A DNA stretch of 33,058 nucleotides, taken from NCBI GenBank assembly GCA_019649035.1, contig BMAT01013073.1:74256-107313 (forward strand), written 5' to 3'. The notes beneath the pieces were generated by a model. The model had not been told where the DNA came from, made no database searches, and was given only the letters and a program-made list of their open reading frames with translations. Shown piece by piece: positions 11,784-22,042 of this stretch (position 1 is the first letter of the stretch; the number at the start of each line of letters is the position of its first letter). A program made the position numbers and the translations under genes. Origin of the DNA: Elysia marginata. Taxonomy: Eukaryota; Mollusca; Gastropoda; Plakobranchidae.

Positions 11784-11880
11784 AATGAGAAGGAACACTT
11801 GATGTAGATACAAAAAATAATCACGATTGCTAGGCGGCCAGTAACCATAATAAAACGCAGCCTGCACTTCTTTATCTAAC
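11784..11880 (+). repeat. dispersed repeat pair, copy 1
   Basis: This stretch aligns with 13724-13824. Shared blocks are TGAGAAG-A-CACTTGAT (CACTCGAT in the other copy), a GCTAGGC-like core, and ACCATAATAAAACGCAGCC (ACCATAATAAAACACAACC in the other copy), ending with TATC-TAAC. Identity is roughly 70% by eye over about 95 bases, with small gaps, in the same orientation. No terminal repeats or promoter boxes were recognised, so the family is unknown. Confidence 0.5.
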
Positions 11881-12347
11881 TGTCAGTGTAAATCATCAAG
11901 TTATCTTAATGTCCTTATTAAAACAAAAACACACACAATATAAAATCGTATTTAGTTTGTCTTGCTTGTTTATGTAGTCTCTGGTCTTACCTTTTTCGCC
12001 TGTCTCTTGGCTTTAAACGAATTAAAAGAACTTATCTAGCGGGTAGAGTGGCAAAGAAAGAAAAACCGACGAAGATAACTGGTGAAAAATGATAGGCAGC
12101 AGGTTACTGTGAATTTCCTGCAAAGCAGGGCTGAAAAATGATGATAAGCCTTGGACTGATTTTATCACGGAGTTCAAAACTAATGCTTCCTTATTGGCTC
12201 TATATTAAGACTAAGCCTGACGTTATCTAAACCCCGAGGAATCTTCACTTTTATTCTGTTTTGCATCTTGCAATAGGTTAAAACCGTTTTTAGTGACAGC
12301 TAGGCTTTCAAAAGATTAGACTTTATCAACAAAGAGAGACGGACAGG

Positions 12348-12348
<1 letters not shown>
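11881..12348. other. AT-rich DNA, nothing recognised
   Basis: No repeat, RNA-like structure or coding frame of note is seen between the dispersed repeat and the GA tract. Confidence 0.5.
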
Positions 12349-12392
<44 letters not shown>

Positions 12393-12402
12393 AGAGAGAG
12401 AA
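12349..12402. repeat. (AG)n microsatellite
   Basis: About 40 uninterrupted bases of AG dinucleotides are followed by a short interruption (ATAAAG) and three or four more AG units. Confidence 0.95.
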
Positions 12403-13723
12403 ATGACTGTAACACTGAAATAAGTGGCATGAAGTATGGATTTTATGTTAAGAGAGATTAGGAACCAAACCTGCCAGACAGTTTGATGGTGAGTGACATG
12501 GGTTGCACTGGTGCAAAACTGTGTTGAAATGCCTTGTATGTCCTGAAATCGAAAAACTGGCTCATCATTGATGAGTGAGTAAAATTAATTGTAACATGTT
12601 TCCTCGTGGTCTTTGAATCGGGCAGCATACTTTAGATATAAAAACTTAAAAAAAAAGACTCTCATTCTTTACACAAGACAAAATGCAAACATAAACAAAA
12701 CATCCATTAAACGTTCTGTGGATGTTATGTTTGATACATATGATATCTGCAAAATGTTTACTTCATATCTTACACACATATTTTGAAAATGCTTTTTTCA
12801 TCCCGCAGTGCTATGTTTCTTTTCCACAAATACCGTGGAGTGGTATATAACATATGTTTACGCTCTCTCTCTCTTTTTCTCGACAAGGCCTATAGTGTCT
12901 CTCAATTTTATTTCTTACTTCTTTTCTCTTCCCTTTTGCCATAGTTATCTCAATACTGATAGATTTATTCTGTCTTCATGAAATCTTTATGTACTATTCT
13001 TGTTTTTATAATTGACATGACCGACCTAAACACATTAATTTTGTTAAGATTTGACCTTCATCATGAACTGAATGTGTTCTTAAATGAACGGAATGAGATT
13101 AGGCGTAAGAAAAATGTAGCGCCCCATCTGTAAAAGGCAGCTCCCCAAAAAAATATACTGTTTAAATCTAGACCCAGACATGGGGGTCTCATTTCGATTA
13201 GTTTCTCACTAGAACTAAAACAGTAGATCTAAAATTGTGTCCTGAACATAATTTCATCGCAAAAACTTATAAAGTTTCTATTTAATGTGAAGGAATCTCA
13301 TTTTGTTTTCCAAAGCATACGTCTGTACTTGAATGAACACGTACTAGCGTCTCTTTGAGACTGGGTTAAAAATAAGTTCCGCTACTCCATTTACTTGTTG
13401 AAACCTCATTTCTTTTATCAACGCCTTTGCAAACTGGCCGTGTCTTGTCAACACTTTATTATTGTAAGAAGGAGTTTTATCTAAGTAAGCTCACTCATCT
13501 AGGTCACCATGCTCAAGATACTTATCCTTACAGCACTTCAATTAAAAAATATCAAATTACTGTCTTGTTTTAAAATATTAACAATAACACATTTGACGTA
13601 TTTTTCTAACAAATAATTTTGTCAAAACCTCAATATATCAAGCTATTTCTGTCATAAATGTTTCATAACGCCAACCCCCTTTTCATTTCAACTATAGCAT
13701 TGTTATTTTTTTTCCTTTGCATT
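12403..13723. other. AT-rich DNA with a pyrimidine patch
   Basis: A CT-rich patch lies at about 12862-12950. The rest is AT-rich DNA with no repeat or coding frame that could be supported. Confidence 0.5.
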
Positions 13724-13824
13724 TTGAGAAGAAGCACTCGATTTAAGTACAATCGTTTGAAATATGTTTGGCTATGCCTATGACCATAATAAAACACAAC
13801 CTGAGTTATCCAAGTATTCTAACA
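13724..13824 (+). repeat. dispersed repeat pair, copy 2
   Basis: This is the second member of the pair described at 11784-11880: TTTGAGAAGAAGCACTCGAT at the left, then ACCATAATAAAACACAACC near 13782-13800 and TATTCTAAC at the right. The two copies lie about 1.94 kb apart in direct orientation, and the DNA outside the aligned 95-100 bases does not match. That suggests two insertions of one element, or fragments of a larger decayed one. Confidence 0.5.
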
Positions 13825-14258
13825 AAGAGAAATAATGTAAGAAAGCCAAAAAAAATATTTCCTCCTTTTCCTCTAAAGTATAGGCTGTGTGACTTGTCCA
13901 CATCGGTGATCAAATTTGAGGTTGAGAAACACTTTATAAAGCATAGGAAAGATAAAACAAAAACTGACAGCAGCAAACGCCTCAAAACCAAACCCCATCA
14001 CGGGAGGTAATCAATGTTCCTTGTTATCACCTCATCTCCTGTAGCGGTCAAGTTACTCACTCACTGGTCAATAGCCTACTTCTAGATCACTCACTCTGCA
14101 CCCTCTCGGTGTTTCCTTCTCTGTCCCGTGATGAGTATTTACCTCCACATCTATCCCTTTAGTCTTTCTCTCTCTCTAGCTATCATCTGAGTTCTCTCTC
14201 TCTTTCTTTGTTTCTTTCTATCTATCTCTCTAGCTCTCTTTTCTTCTGGTTTTTTTTT
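13825..14258. other. AT-rich then pyrimidine-rich DNA
   Basis: AT-rich sequence to about 14100 gives way to a CT-rich flank (CTTTCTCTCTCTCTAGC and TCTCTCTCTTTCTTTG) that leads into the 58-bp minisatellite. Overlapping frames on both strands at 13768-14010 show no protein features. Confidence 0.5.
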
Positions 14259-14735
14259 GGTGAGTCTTTCCCTCCATCTATTTTTTAACTTTCTTTATCT
14301 TTCCTTCTCCAGTCTTGGTGTCTTTCCCTCTCTATATCTTGGTGACTCTTTCCCTCCACATATTGTTCTCTCTCTTTATCTTTCCTTCTCTGTCTCTTGG
14401 TGAGTCTTTCCCTCCACCCATTCTTCTCTTTCACTTTATCTTTCCTTCTCTGTCTCTTCGTGAGTCTTTCCCTCCTCCCAGTGTTCTCTCTCTTTATCTT
14501 CCCTTCTCTTTTTCTTGGTGAGTCTTTCCCTCCACCTATTCGTTCTCTCTCTTTATCTTTCCTTTTTTGTCTCTTGGTGAGTCTTTCCCTCCAACCATTG
14601 TTCTATCTTTATCTTTCCTCCTCTGTCTCATGGTGAGTCTTTCTCTCTATCCATTGTTCTCTCTCTTTATCTTTCCTTCTCTGTCTCTTGGTGAGTCTTT
14701 CCCTCCACCTATTTTTTTCTCTCTGTGTCTCCTTG
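14259..14735. repeat. 58-bp pyrimidine-rich minisatellite, about eight copies
   Basis: The unit begins GGTGAGTCTTTCCCTCCACC and continues with a TATTGTTCTCTCTCTTTATC block and TTTCCTTCTCTGTCTCTT. GGTGAGTC-like starts are seen at about 14259, 14317, 14341 (a truncated unit), 14399, 14459, 14517, 14576, 14632 and 14690, so the spacing is 56-60 bp. Every unit is almost wholly pyrimidine apart from the GGTGAGT island. Overlapping Ser/Leu/Phe-rich frames in several registers are by-products of the repeat. Confidence 0.92.
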
Positions 14736-15344
14736 TCTTTCTCTGTCTCCGTTTAGGGCTCAGATAGTCAGTCAATATGCCAATCTGCCTTTGCGTCTGC
14801 CCTAATCCGATCTGTCCGTTTCTCTCTCTCCCTCTACCTCTCTCCCTCCTTCTCTCTCTCCATTAATGTATTAATTTCCCTGACTTTACACGTGTATTCC
14901 AAATGTCTTTCTTTTTCTTTTGTGTCTGTCTACGTGCTAGAATTAAAAAACCCAGCGTTTTGAAAACAATTTTAAAGGTTAATAAATTATTTTTGACAGT
15001 AATTTATTTTTTTTTTAAAGTTTGCAAATGGTCTTGAGCTTTTCATGTGTTGACAAAACGCGTATTATTGCATCGTACAACTGTGTATGATACGTTAAAG
15101 CTACACATTTCCCTTACCTATTGCCACGCCGAATGCAAAAAAAGGCAATGGTTCTGACCTACCTCTCAGTAGACTGACGTCCGTGTTGTTCAAACATCAG
15201 TCTCTTACACCTTCGAATTCCTTCTTGCAGATTGCGCAGCCCTTTGTGTGGCATGATAGGATAAAATTAGCAAGCTTAAAAAAACGCTGCTAGGGCACTT
15301 CTGGTACCGAATTCCGAATCAACAGTTAAGTTCATACTGTACAT
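14736..15344. other. CT-rich flank and AT-rich spacer
   Basis: CT-rich low-complexity sequence continues to about 14935 (CTCTCTCTCCCTCTACC). The remaining 400 bases are AT-rich with no recognisable feature. Confidence 0.5.
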
Positions 15345-15560
15345 TTAATAATATTAATAATAATAGTAATAATAATAATGAAAAGAATAATAATGGTAAT
15401 AATATTATTATTAATGATAATAATAATAATACTGATGTTAATAATAATGATAATAATATTAATTAATAATAATAATAATAATAAAAATAATAATAATACT
15501 AATAAAAATATTGATTGAAATGATAATGACAATAATAATAGTAATAATAACAATAATAAA

Positions 15561-15635
<75 letters not shown>
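15345..15635. repeat. (AAT)n trinucleotide tract of about 290 bp
   Basis: The left half is an imperfect AAT/ATA array with scattered substitutions (AATAGTAATAAT, AATGATAATAATA). The right part, from about 15557 to 15633, is an almost perfect array. Frames on the minus strand read as homopolymer-like runs of Leu or Ile in different registers and are not genes. The purity gradient, with the cleanest units at the right, suggests growth from that side, where the retroposon-like sequence is attached. Confidence 0.95.
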
Positions 15636-15665
15636 TGACTTGTATTGCGCGCGAAATTCACAATA
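15636..15665 (-). repeat. possible retroposon 3' tail attached to the AAT tract
   Basis: On the minus strand the sequence reads GAATTTCGCGCGCAATACAA, then GTCA, then runs into (ATT)n. A GCGC-containing motif followed by an A/T-rich stretch and (ATT)n is a common ending of SINEs and their partner LINEs in invertebrates. The body would lie to the right (above 15665), but no boundary or internal promoter could be recognised, so this is an inference from one short motif. Confidence 0.35.
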
Positions 15666-17235
15666 AAATGTCATGAGACGCTGGAAAATAATTGTACCTA
15701 CTTAAAAATGAAAAAAAAATTTAGACAATTATACAAACATAATAACATTTCGAAACTCAATATCAATTGTCCAAACTGTTGCAGGATAGGCCGGAACAAA
15801 ATGAAGAGCCGCCACCTGTTGGAGACCAAACACGGTTCAAATTTACCTTTATACTTGGTAAGTAATAATGGCAGTCACCAACGGAATGAAGCCATAGAAC
15901 AATGTTTCCCTTAGACAGATTCTTGCTGTTGAATGCGTATGTTAAAATTAGCCTGAGTGGGTTGTATAGGGTATGTCCCAAACATATGTATAGTATGTCC
16001 CAAACAATACGCCTAGGCTGAGAAGCTCAGACCAAATTCAGCATGAGTTTAGAATTTTGGTCTTCTCCACCTTTAGTTAACCCTGTAATTTACATGCGGA
16101 GCTTACTCGCTAACAAACTATTTGAAATTACTCACAGTAGAGCTGCACGTTTTATAAAATACAATTTTAGTCTTTTTTAAAATACAATTTTAGTCTTCAG
16201 AATCGTGTTTGACAAAGTGCGGAAGAATACTCCTATACAAAGTCTGGAAAATGTAAATGATAGCAACATAGATGGTCTGTTAATCATTTTTTCTTAGAGA
16301 TTTGGACGATGTTTAATAAATAAAATTAGACCTCTGCGATTCTTTTCCTTCAGATCTTCTGATGTCAAAAATGTATTAAAACGACCAAAATTAATGCTGC
16401 CGCCCCAGTGCAACAGAATTATCACAGCAGCCGATTGTGACTTTAGAACTCAAGTAATAATATTGAAGAACCATAAAGAGGTAAAAATTCCTATTATTAT
16501 CTTTTTTGTCTGTATTTGAGTATGTCTCACATTAGATATGCTTTTTTCAATGTTACTCACGCACGTGATTGCCTTGGGGTTTTAAATACTGTTTCTAAAA
16601 TTAAACTGACCAAAACGGGCTGTTGTTTAATAATACATTTCAGCAAGTTTAAAAGACCCACTACGTCATGTAGTTCTCAAATAAAGTTAACTTCTGAAAA
16701 TGCCCAATGGCAGGTTCAGTTCTTCAAAATGAAAAGATGTTTTTTGAAAGACAAGTCGAAAGAGTTTTTTTTTAATATAAGAGTCTTAATTTTAGCAGTA
16801 CACTAATTTATTAAGCTTTGGTGCTGAGCTGAAATAAATAAACGTCAATTATTATTTTTATTCTTTTAACATGAAATAAGAATGTCTCCTAACATTTGAA
16901 GAGGATCGGGGTATACCGACGGTTCGACCATTACTAACTCATAACACGTGCTATTCTTGGTGAAGTTGTTTACACGGAGAAGTTCCGTGCATCCGTACAA
17001 AAATATATATGGTGACTAAATCAAGGGAGTTTAAGTACAGATACAATTATACGGTTCGAAGACTTGAAAAGAAAAGTACTATTCATACAATCCTTTCAAG
17101 GAGTAAAGCAGAAATAGACCGCTATCTTTTTTTCTTCATATTACCAATGAAAATAATTGGCAAATAAAGTTTTGGCCTTTCCGATAACACTTAGTTTGCG
17201 ATGAAGATTCAAAGCGAACAATGATTATCTGATTA
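15666..17235. other. AT-rich DNA with two small tandem duplications
   Basis: Two short tandem duplications stand out. A 22-bp unit containing GTATGTCCCAAACA is repeated at 15971-16008. A 23-bp unit containing AAAATACAATTTTAGTCTT is repeated at 16155-16197. A 96-codon frame at 16516-16806 has no recognisable domain. Nothing else is supported. Confidence 0.55.
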
Positions 17236-17282
17236 TCTCCTTCTTCCTATTCTTCTTCTTCTTCTTCTCCTTCTTTTTCTTC
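17236..17282. repeat. (CTT)n microsatellite
   Basis: A core of six or so TTC/CTT trinucleotides is flanked by imperfect copies (CTCCTTCTTCCTATTC on the left, CTCCTTCTTTTTCTTC on the right). Confidence 0.85.
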
Positions 17283-19384
17283 ATAACAGTTAATATGTAA
17301 TATGGTTATAAAAATAACTTTTACTTTTTACAGCCATGCTGCTTAGCTTTCAAGAAAAGTGTAAAAATGATCTGTTAAGTAAAAACTGTAGAGTGCAGAA
17401 GTAGACATTCATCAAGAGCTTTTCTCGATCTTGGTGGGTTCAAGTAACATTGCGCAGCAGATCTAGATCTCCTGTTTCGATGAGTTGTCTGCCTGTCGGC
17501 ATGATGACTGATGGAAAATCCAAGACGAATTCACAGCCAGAGCAAAATGATTAAAGGCGATGTATTTGTTTTCGCCAAAGTTATTCATAAATTATATATT
17601 TATATATATATAGATTGTGTTTCCTATCCACAGAACGTCGATAAAAAAGCGCATGTGTTTTTTTTCCTTCACATGGAATTAATTTTTGTCTGTAAACCGG
17701 AAATGCGGTCCTTATGCAACACCAAAGACACGAGACTCAATTTTCCCTTTTTAAGTGCTTTCTTAAGATCGTGGGTATTTTAGAGATCTACAATATTACT
17801 AACACCGAGGTACTGGAGCAAGAAAAAGTATATTACTGCAGTGAAAACTTGAAATTATTAAGAGATGTTAATAAAATAGATGATTGGAGAATTTCAAAAC
17901 ATTTGATCAGAAAACCGGAAAAACAAAAAAGAAAATTTTACAACAAAGAAGAACACTATAGAAAACCACTTGCAATGTTTCAAAGATTTAAGGTATTTTA
18001 TGATTAGAAACGAATGAAAGAAGGATTATAAAAAAAGATCAGCAAATCTTAACACAGTCAAAATCTGTTTGTATCAGTGGGAAGGAAGTTATTACTACTA
18101 CAACTGAAGAGCTTTTTCATACCAAAAGCAATCGTTTTTTTTTCTCTTTAAGCGTACTTCAATCCATTTAAAACATTACTGATTGCCCAGTGGGTGTGTC
18201 TTGTTTGTTGTGCAAAAGCCATGCCTTGAATTAATGTATGTTCACACAACAGATAAAACAAACCAGACAAACAAACAAAACAATATAAGTTTGGAGCATG
18301 ATGCACCTGAAATGCCTGATTGGGTGATTGATCCACCGAATTGTAAACTTCCGAAGAAGTTTGTTACTGGATATGAGAGATAGAAATATGGGATTGAGAA
18401 TAGAGCACCAAATTATCATTGTTGCCTGCAAGCACTCGACTGTTAACTGTTTGACTTGGAGGAGACAGTGCCCTGACGGGGAATAATCTGAATTCTGAAT
18501 GTTTTTGATTGGTTCTTTTCAGCTAGTGTTTAAAGTTCTTAGCTGAAGTGTTGCCTTGCTGGAGGAAATACTTCGACTGGGAGAGAACACAAGGCTTGTA
18601 TAATTATTTGATTATCATCGCTATCTACTTAGTCTACTATACCCCTGCAGTGCATGGCCTTTCAGTCGGAATATTGTATATTTTCAATATTAATTTAAAT
18701 TGTTCTGTTAGAACCCACAAGACGCAACCTTGCGGGAGGAAGTGCTCTGGTGCGAGAATCACAGGACCACCATACCTGTCACTCAAACTACTATCTGTGC
18801 TTGTCAGCACCACGCAGTGCATTGCCTTGAAGAAGGAAATGCTCGAACAGGTCTCTACTTCACTTCTATGTATCTCTTTTTATGTCAATGCTTCACATAA
18901 TCATGTCCATTCCTCTATACATATTGAAAGTGAGCCTCAATTAGAACAGCAATAGGTCACTAACTCTAACAAAGTCACTATAGCACGAGATACGACGCAA
19001 ACTTTCGATCAAAGGTGACGCCAGGTCGGCCCATTAAGGGCTGAGAAGAGGGAAGGTGCCTCCTCGCCACTCTATAGAGCGCAGGAATCAGCGAAATTAA
19101 CTAACCCACAAATAAACATAGACAGCAGCTATTAATTACATTGTTTAAGTACCTATATGTACAGATATCTAATTGTGAGTTGTCGACAACATTATTAACC
19201 AACCGGGTCATCCTAAGAATAGAAAAGGCACGGGAAAAAAAAGATAAAAAAAAACAACAAATTCCATCACATGATAATTATGTGGGTCAGAATAAACATT
19301 GACGAATAGACATTGATTGGTCAGTGGGTATCATGTGATATTACCCGGTAATGCCCAGTACAGGTCAGGCTATTGCTGCTTGGA
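17283..19384. other. AT-rich DNA with open but unrecognised frames
   Basis: A short TA run lies near 17592-17613. The most coding-like stretch is the plus-strand frame 17784-18007, which is Lys/Glu/Arg/Asn-rich, is preceded by TTTTAG and contains a possible splice donor AAG|GTATTT at about 17992. It matches no family I recognise. A 135-codon frame at 18548-18955 has no domain signature; its DNA holds weakly similar CCTTGC-GGAGGAA-TGCTC blocks near 18552, 18728 and 18824 that may be a decayed repeat. No gene is called. Confidence 0.45.
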
Positions 19385-19410
19385 GTGACCAGCGGTTACT
19401 CAGTGGTCAC
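19385..19410. other. short perfect hairpin
   Basis: Arms GTGACCA (19385-19391) and TGGTCAC (19404-19410) enclose 12 bases. It sits in a less AT-rich stretch (about 19340-19450). No function can be assigned. Confidence 0.5.
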
Positions 19411-19456
19411 TTGAAGGAGTCTGGAGAGTTTGGCCAGGCTTAGGTTCCACAGGATG

Positions 19457-19520
19457 TGAGAGGCAGACAGAGAGAGAGAGACAGATAGAGAGATAGAGAG
19501 AGAGAGACTGAGAGAGCGAA
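19457..19520. repeat. imperfect (AG)n / (AGAC)n microsatellite
   Basis: The tract mixes AG dinucleotides with ACAG and ATAG interruptions (GACAGATAGAGAGATAGAG) and ends around GAGAGCG. Confidence 0.85.
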
Positions 19521-19667
19521 ACAGAGTGGAGGAAAGAGATATCTACGGACAGAGTGATAGGCTTAAGGCGATCGAGTGTGTACTTACGTAAATTTAGAAA
19601 ATAAAGTAATAGTTATCTTTTTCATTAAGTCCATCTCTCTTCTTTTCTCCTCATCCCTCTGACATAG

Positions 19668-19669
<2 letters not shown>
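19521..19669. other. spacer between purine and pyrimidine tracts
   Basis: Nothing is recognised. The sequence changes from purine-rich to pyrimidine-rich on the plus strand across this spacer, so the tracts on either side could in principle pair with each other in a single strand. Confidence 0.4.
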
Positions 19670-19703
<34 letters not shown>

Positions 19704-19704
19704 C
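19670..19704. repeat. (CT)n microsatellite
   Basis: About 35 bases of CT dinucleotides, with one TTT interruption, are followed by a CCCCTTTTCC stretch. Confidence 0.9.
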
Positions 19705-20918
19705 CCTTTTCCGTTTAAGAGATATTGAAGCATAATAACTATACCTGCTTTTTAAAACTTCTATTCTCTACTACACACTCTCACTCTGTTGTTTTCTATA
19801 TGCTATGGTGTCTGTATATGTTTAAGTAAGTTTGTTTCTTCTTCTGTTTTTCTCGTGTCTTCTGCCTGCCTCCGTTGCTAACGCTCTCCCTTTTCTTATA
19901 GAGGGTAGTTACCTATGTTTCTGAGCTTTCTCGCCCTCTTGACTTAATGAAATCAACCAAGGTTTGGACGCTGAACGTACAGACAAAATTCAATGTTATT
20001 GTTTGTGAAAGCTTCGGTCGCATGTTATATAGCAAATTTCACTTTCTTTTGTCTACCGACGAATTTTTTTGGGAGAAAACCAGTCATATTGTATTATGCA
20101 CAGAAGATAAAGGATACCACTATACATTTCACTAAAATACCCCCCCCCCCTTATTTTCAATTCCCGTAATCAACGTTTTAGCTCTTGGAACATAACTTCT
20201 TGTGACCCCGTTTTTTATTCACAAGTTGGAGAATAATTATATCGCTTAAATGGAAAGATTTTCAATTTTGTCCTTTCCTTTAAACAAAATACTAAAGTAC
20301 ACTCCATATTCTATAATAGTTTCTATTAATTTGAGTAGTTTAAACACTTAGAAAGTGTATAACTATAACTATAATTCTGAGATTTCGACTGATAAAGCAA
20401 CGCAATCAGATTGAAAAAACCGTTTTACTCGTAATTTGGGTCTTTTAAAAAGACACGAAATGACAGCATAGTTATTGAAGGAAAAAATTTCAAACTATTA
20501 TCATACAATTTCGTCGCGTTGGTTTTAAAATAAAGAAAGTAATCGTAATTTTTGCTGATTAAACCAACAAAACTTCAAAATACGTTTACCTAAAATTTAA
20601 GGAAAACACGCAAAATGAAATTTACGGGAAATATGATTACCCTTCAAAGAACTCTTTTCTTCATTTCAAAGTTTAGTTTTAAACATTTTACACCTGTAGC
20701 CCTTTTATTTTCAAACTTCTTTTCCGCTTCGGAACCTTGAAACCATTAAGAACACGCTATGAACTTCTACATAATTATACAACTAGTAAATCTAAAGCAT
20801 CGCTGATCTTTAAGGGGTTCATGAATCGGTGTGCATTGCCAGCGCATATTGAAATTAAGTGTGTATTTTAAAACACATTTATTAATTTTTATCTACTAAC
20901 TCAAAAACAACGGCCTCA
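19705..20918. other. pyrimidine-rich then AT-rich DNA, nothing recognised
   Basis: A loose pyrimidine bias persists to about 19900. A run of eleven C lies at 20140-20150. The remainder is AT-rich with no supportable gene. Confidence 0.5.
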
Positions 20919-21059
20919 AGAGAGAGAGAGGGAGGGAGAGAGAGAAATAAAGAATTTGAATTGAATTTTATTTTATTTTACAAGAGAGAGAGGGAGGGAG
21001 AGAGAGGGGAGAGAGGAGGGAAGGAGAGAGAGAAAGAGAGAGAGGGAGGGAGAGAGAGT
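20919..21059. repeat. GA-rich tract split by a 36-bp AT-rich insert
   Basis: The motif AAGAGAGAGAGGGAGGGAGA appears near 20919 and again, almost identically, near 20982, followed by further AG and GGGA units. Between the two copies is an AT-rich stretch of about 36 bases (GAATTTGAATTGAATTTTAT and beyond). The arrangement looks like an insertion flanked by a duplicated target, or a duplication within the repeat. Confidence 0.8.
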
Positions 21060-21359
21060 ACCAAATATACAATTCGCTCGAGGCACGACCATGAGAGAAC
21101 CTAAAAATTGGCAGCTCGACATATATCCCACGTCTCTTTCCTAAAACTCACCAGGGCTTGCAGGAAAGTCAAAACAAATCACGTTCACGTAGAAATCAAA
21201 TTTTAGGATTTCAATGGATTCCAGAAACCTTGTTTATCACAGGAAATTGGTTGAGAGTCCCATTGGATTGCAGGAGAAAGTAATACGGGAGAAGTGATTT
21301 TGAAGAAACTCCAGGTTCATTGATAAAAGTTTAAAAAAACGAATCATGGAATAACATGT
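21060..21359. other. AT-rich DNA, nothing recognised
   Basis: No repeat or frame of note is seen before the left copy of the direct repeat at 21360. Confidence 0.45.
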
Positions 21360-21547
21360 TACTTAGCCCATGTTGAAGCTGGAAAGTTTTCCAATAGCAG
21401 TTTAACGGAACCATCCCAGTCATAGAGTTTTGTGTATTTTTTCTGTCTTACAAGTAGTAAGTACCCAAAAACTGTAGATAAATGAAATAGTACTGGAATC
21501 TGTTTTTACTTTTCGTGGTTTGGCCTATTTACCTTTCTAGTTGAAGG
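21360..21547 (+). repeat. left copy of a direct repeat flanking a SINE
   Basis: This segment of 188 bases is homologous to 21851-22042 in direct orientation, at roughly 80-85% by eye. Shared landmarks in order are TACTTAGCC, CAGTTTAACGGAA, ATCCCAGTCATAG, GAAATAGTACTG, and GGTTTGGCCTATTTACC followed by TTTCTAGTTGAAGG at the right edge. It stops exactly where the SINE begins. Confidence 0.85.
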
Positions 21548-21850
21548 TACCAGCTCTGTGGCCTAGCGGTAAGATACTCGCTCAAAGAACGGGAGGTGCA
21601 TGGTTTGATTCCTGGTCGAGTCAAACCAAGGACTTTAAAATTGGTATTAGCAGCTGATCCGCCTAGTGTCTGGCATTATGGATTTAGTGTTAAGTCTGGT
21701 AGACCCAGTGCCAGGATAATATGACTGGATGTGGTGTACGCAAGTGCTCCTTACATCACAGTGTGACAGCACGCTTTCAATTTCCCCAAGCGCCGTCTCT
21801 GTTATAACCTTGTAGTTGAAAAGAGACGTTAGAATTCAAACAACCTAACC
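21548..21850 (+). mobile_element. tRNA-derived SINE of about 300 bp
   Basis: The head at about 21553-21622 contains a well-conserved A box, TGGCCTAGCGGT (21559-21570), and a B box, GGTTTGATTCC (21602-21612), which differs from consensus at one base. The 43-base spacing is the one found in tRNA genes, and the unit should be transcribed by RNA polymerase III if intact. The anticodon and T arms no longer pair fully, so this is a tRNA-derived retroposon rather than a tRNA gene. A body of about 200 bases follows, ending in AGACGTTAGAATTCAAACAA and then CCTAACC, an A/C-rich tail. It differs from the family at 871 and 31472 in its head. Its right edge abuts the second direct repeat with no gap. Confidence 0.75.
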
Positions 21851-22042
21851 TACTTAGCCTATGTTTAAGCTAAAATGTTTTCGTATGGCAGTTTAACGGA
21901 AATATCCCAGTCATAGGGTTTTATGCATTTTTTCTAACTAGTAGTAAATACCAAAAATATTTAATACTTTAGATAAACGAAATAGTACTGTAATCCGTTT
22001 TTACGTTCGCTGGTTTGGCCTATTTACCTTTCTAGTTGAAGG
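21851..22042 (+). repeat. right copy of a direct repeat flanking a SINE
   Basis: This 192-base segment is the second copy of 21360-21547. It begins directly at the tail of the SINE with TACTTAGCC and ends with the same TTTCTAGTTGAAGG, after which the DNA no longer resembles the SINE. It differs by scattered substitutions and by a small insertion around 21955-21975 (ATATTTAATACTTT). Spacing between copies is 491 bases. The copies are far too long for a SINE target-site duplication. Confidence 0.85.

Noticed and set aside
14315-14767. Three overlapping Ser/Leu/Phe-rich frames with apparent hydrophobic repeats
   Set aside because: They arise from the 58-bp pyrimidine minisatellite, and the same repeat is open in several registers at once.
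15332-15674. Open frames on the minus strand reading as long Leu or Ile runs
   Set aside because: They are translations of the (AAT)n tract in different registers; no protein is implied.
18548-18955. 135-codon open frame with several Cys and a hydrophobic stretch near residues 20-50
   Set aside because: No family signature was recognised and the DNA has weakly repeated blocks, so chance or a decayed repeat is more likely.
21360-22042. LTR retrotransposon with 190-bp LTRs
   Set aside because: No TG...CA ends, no polypurine tract before the right copy and no short target duplication were seen; it is kept only as an alternative explanation.
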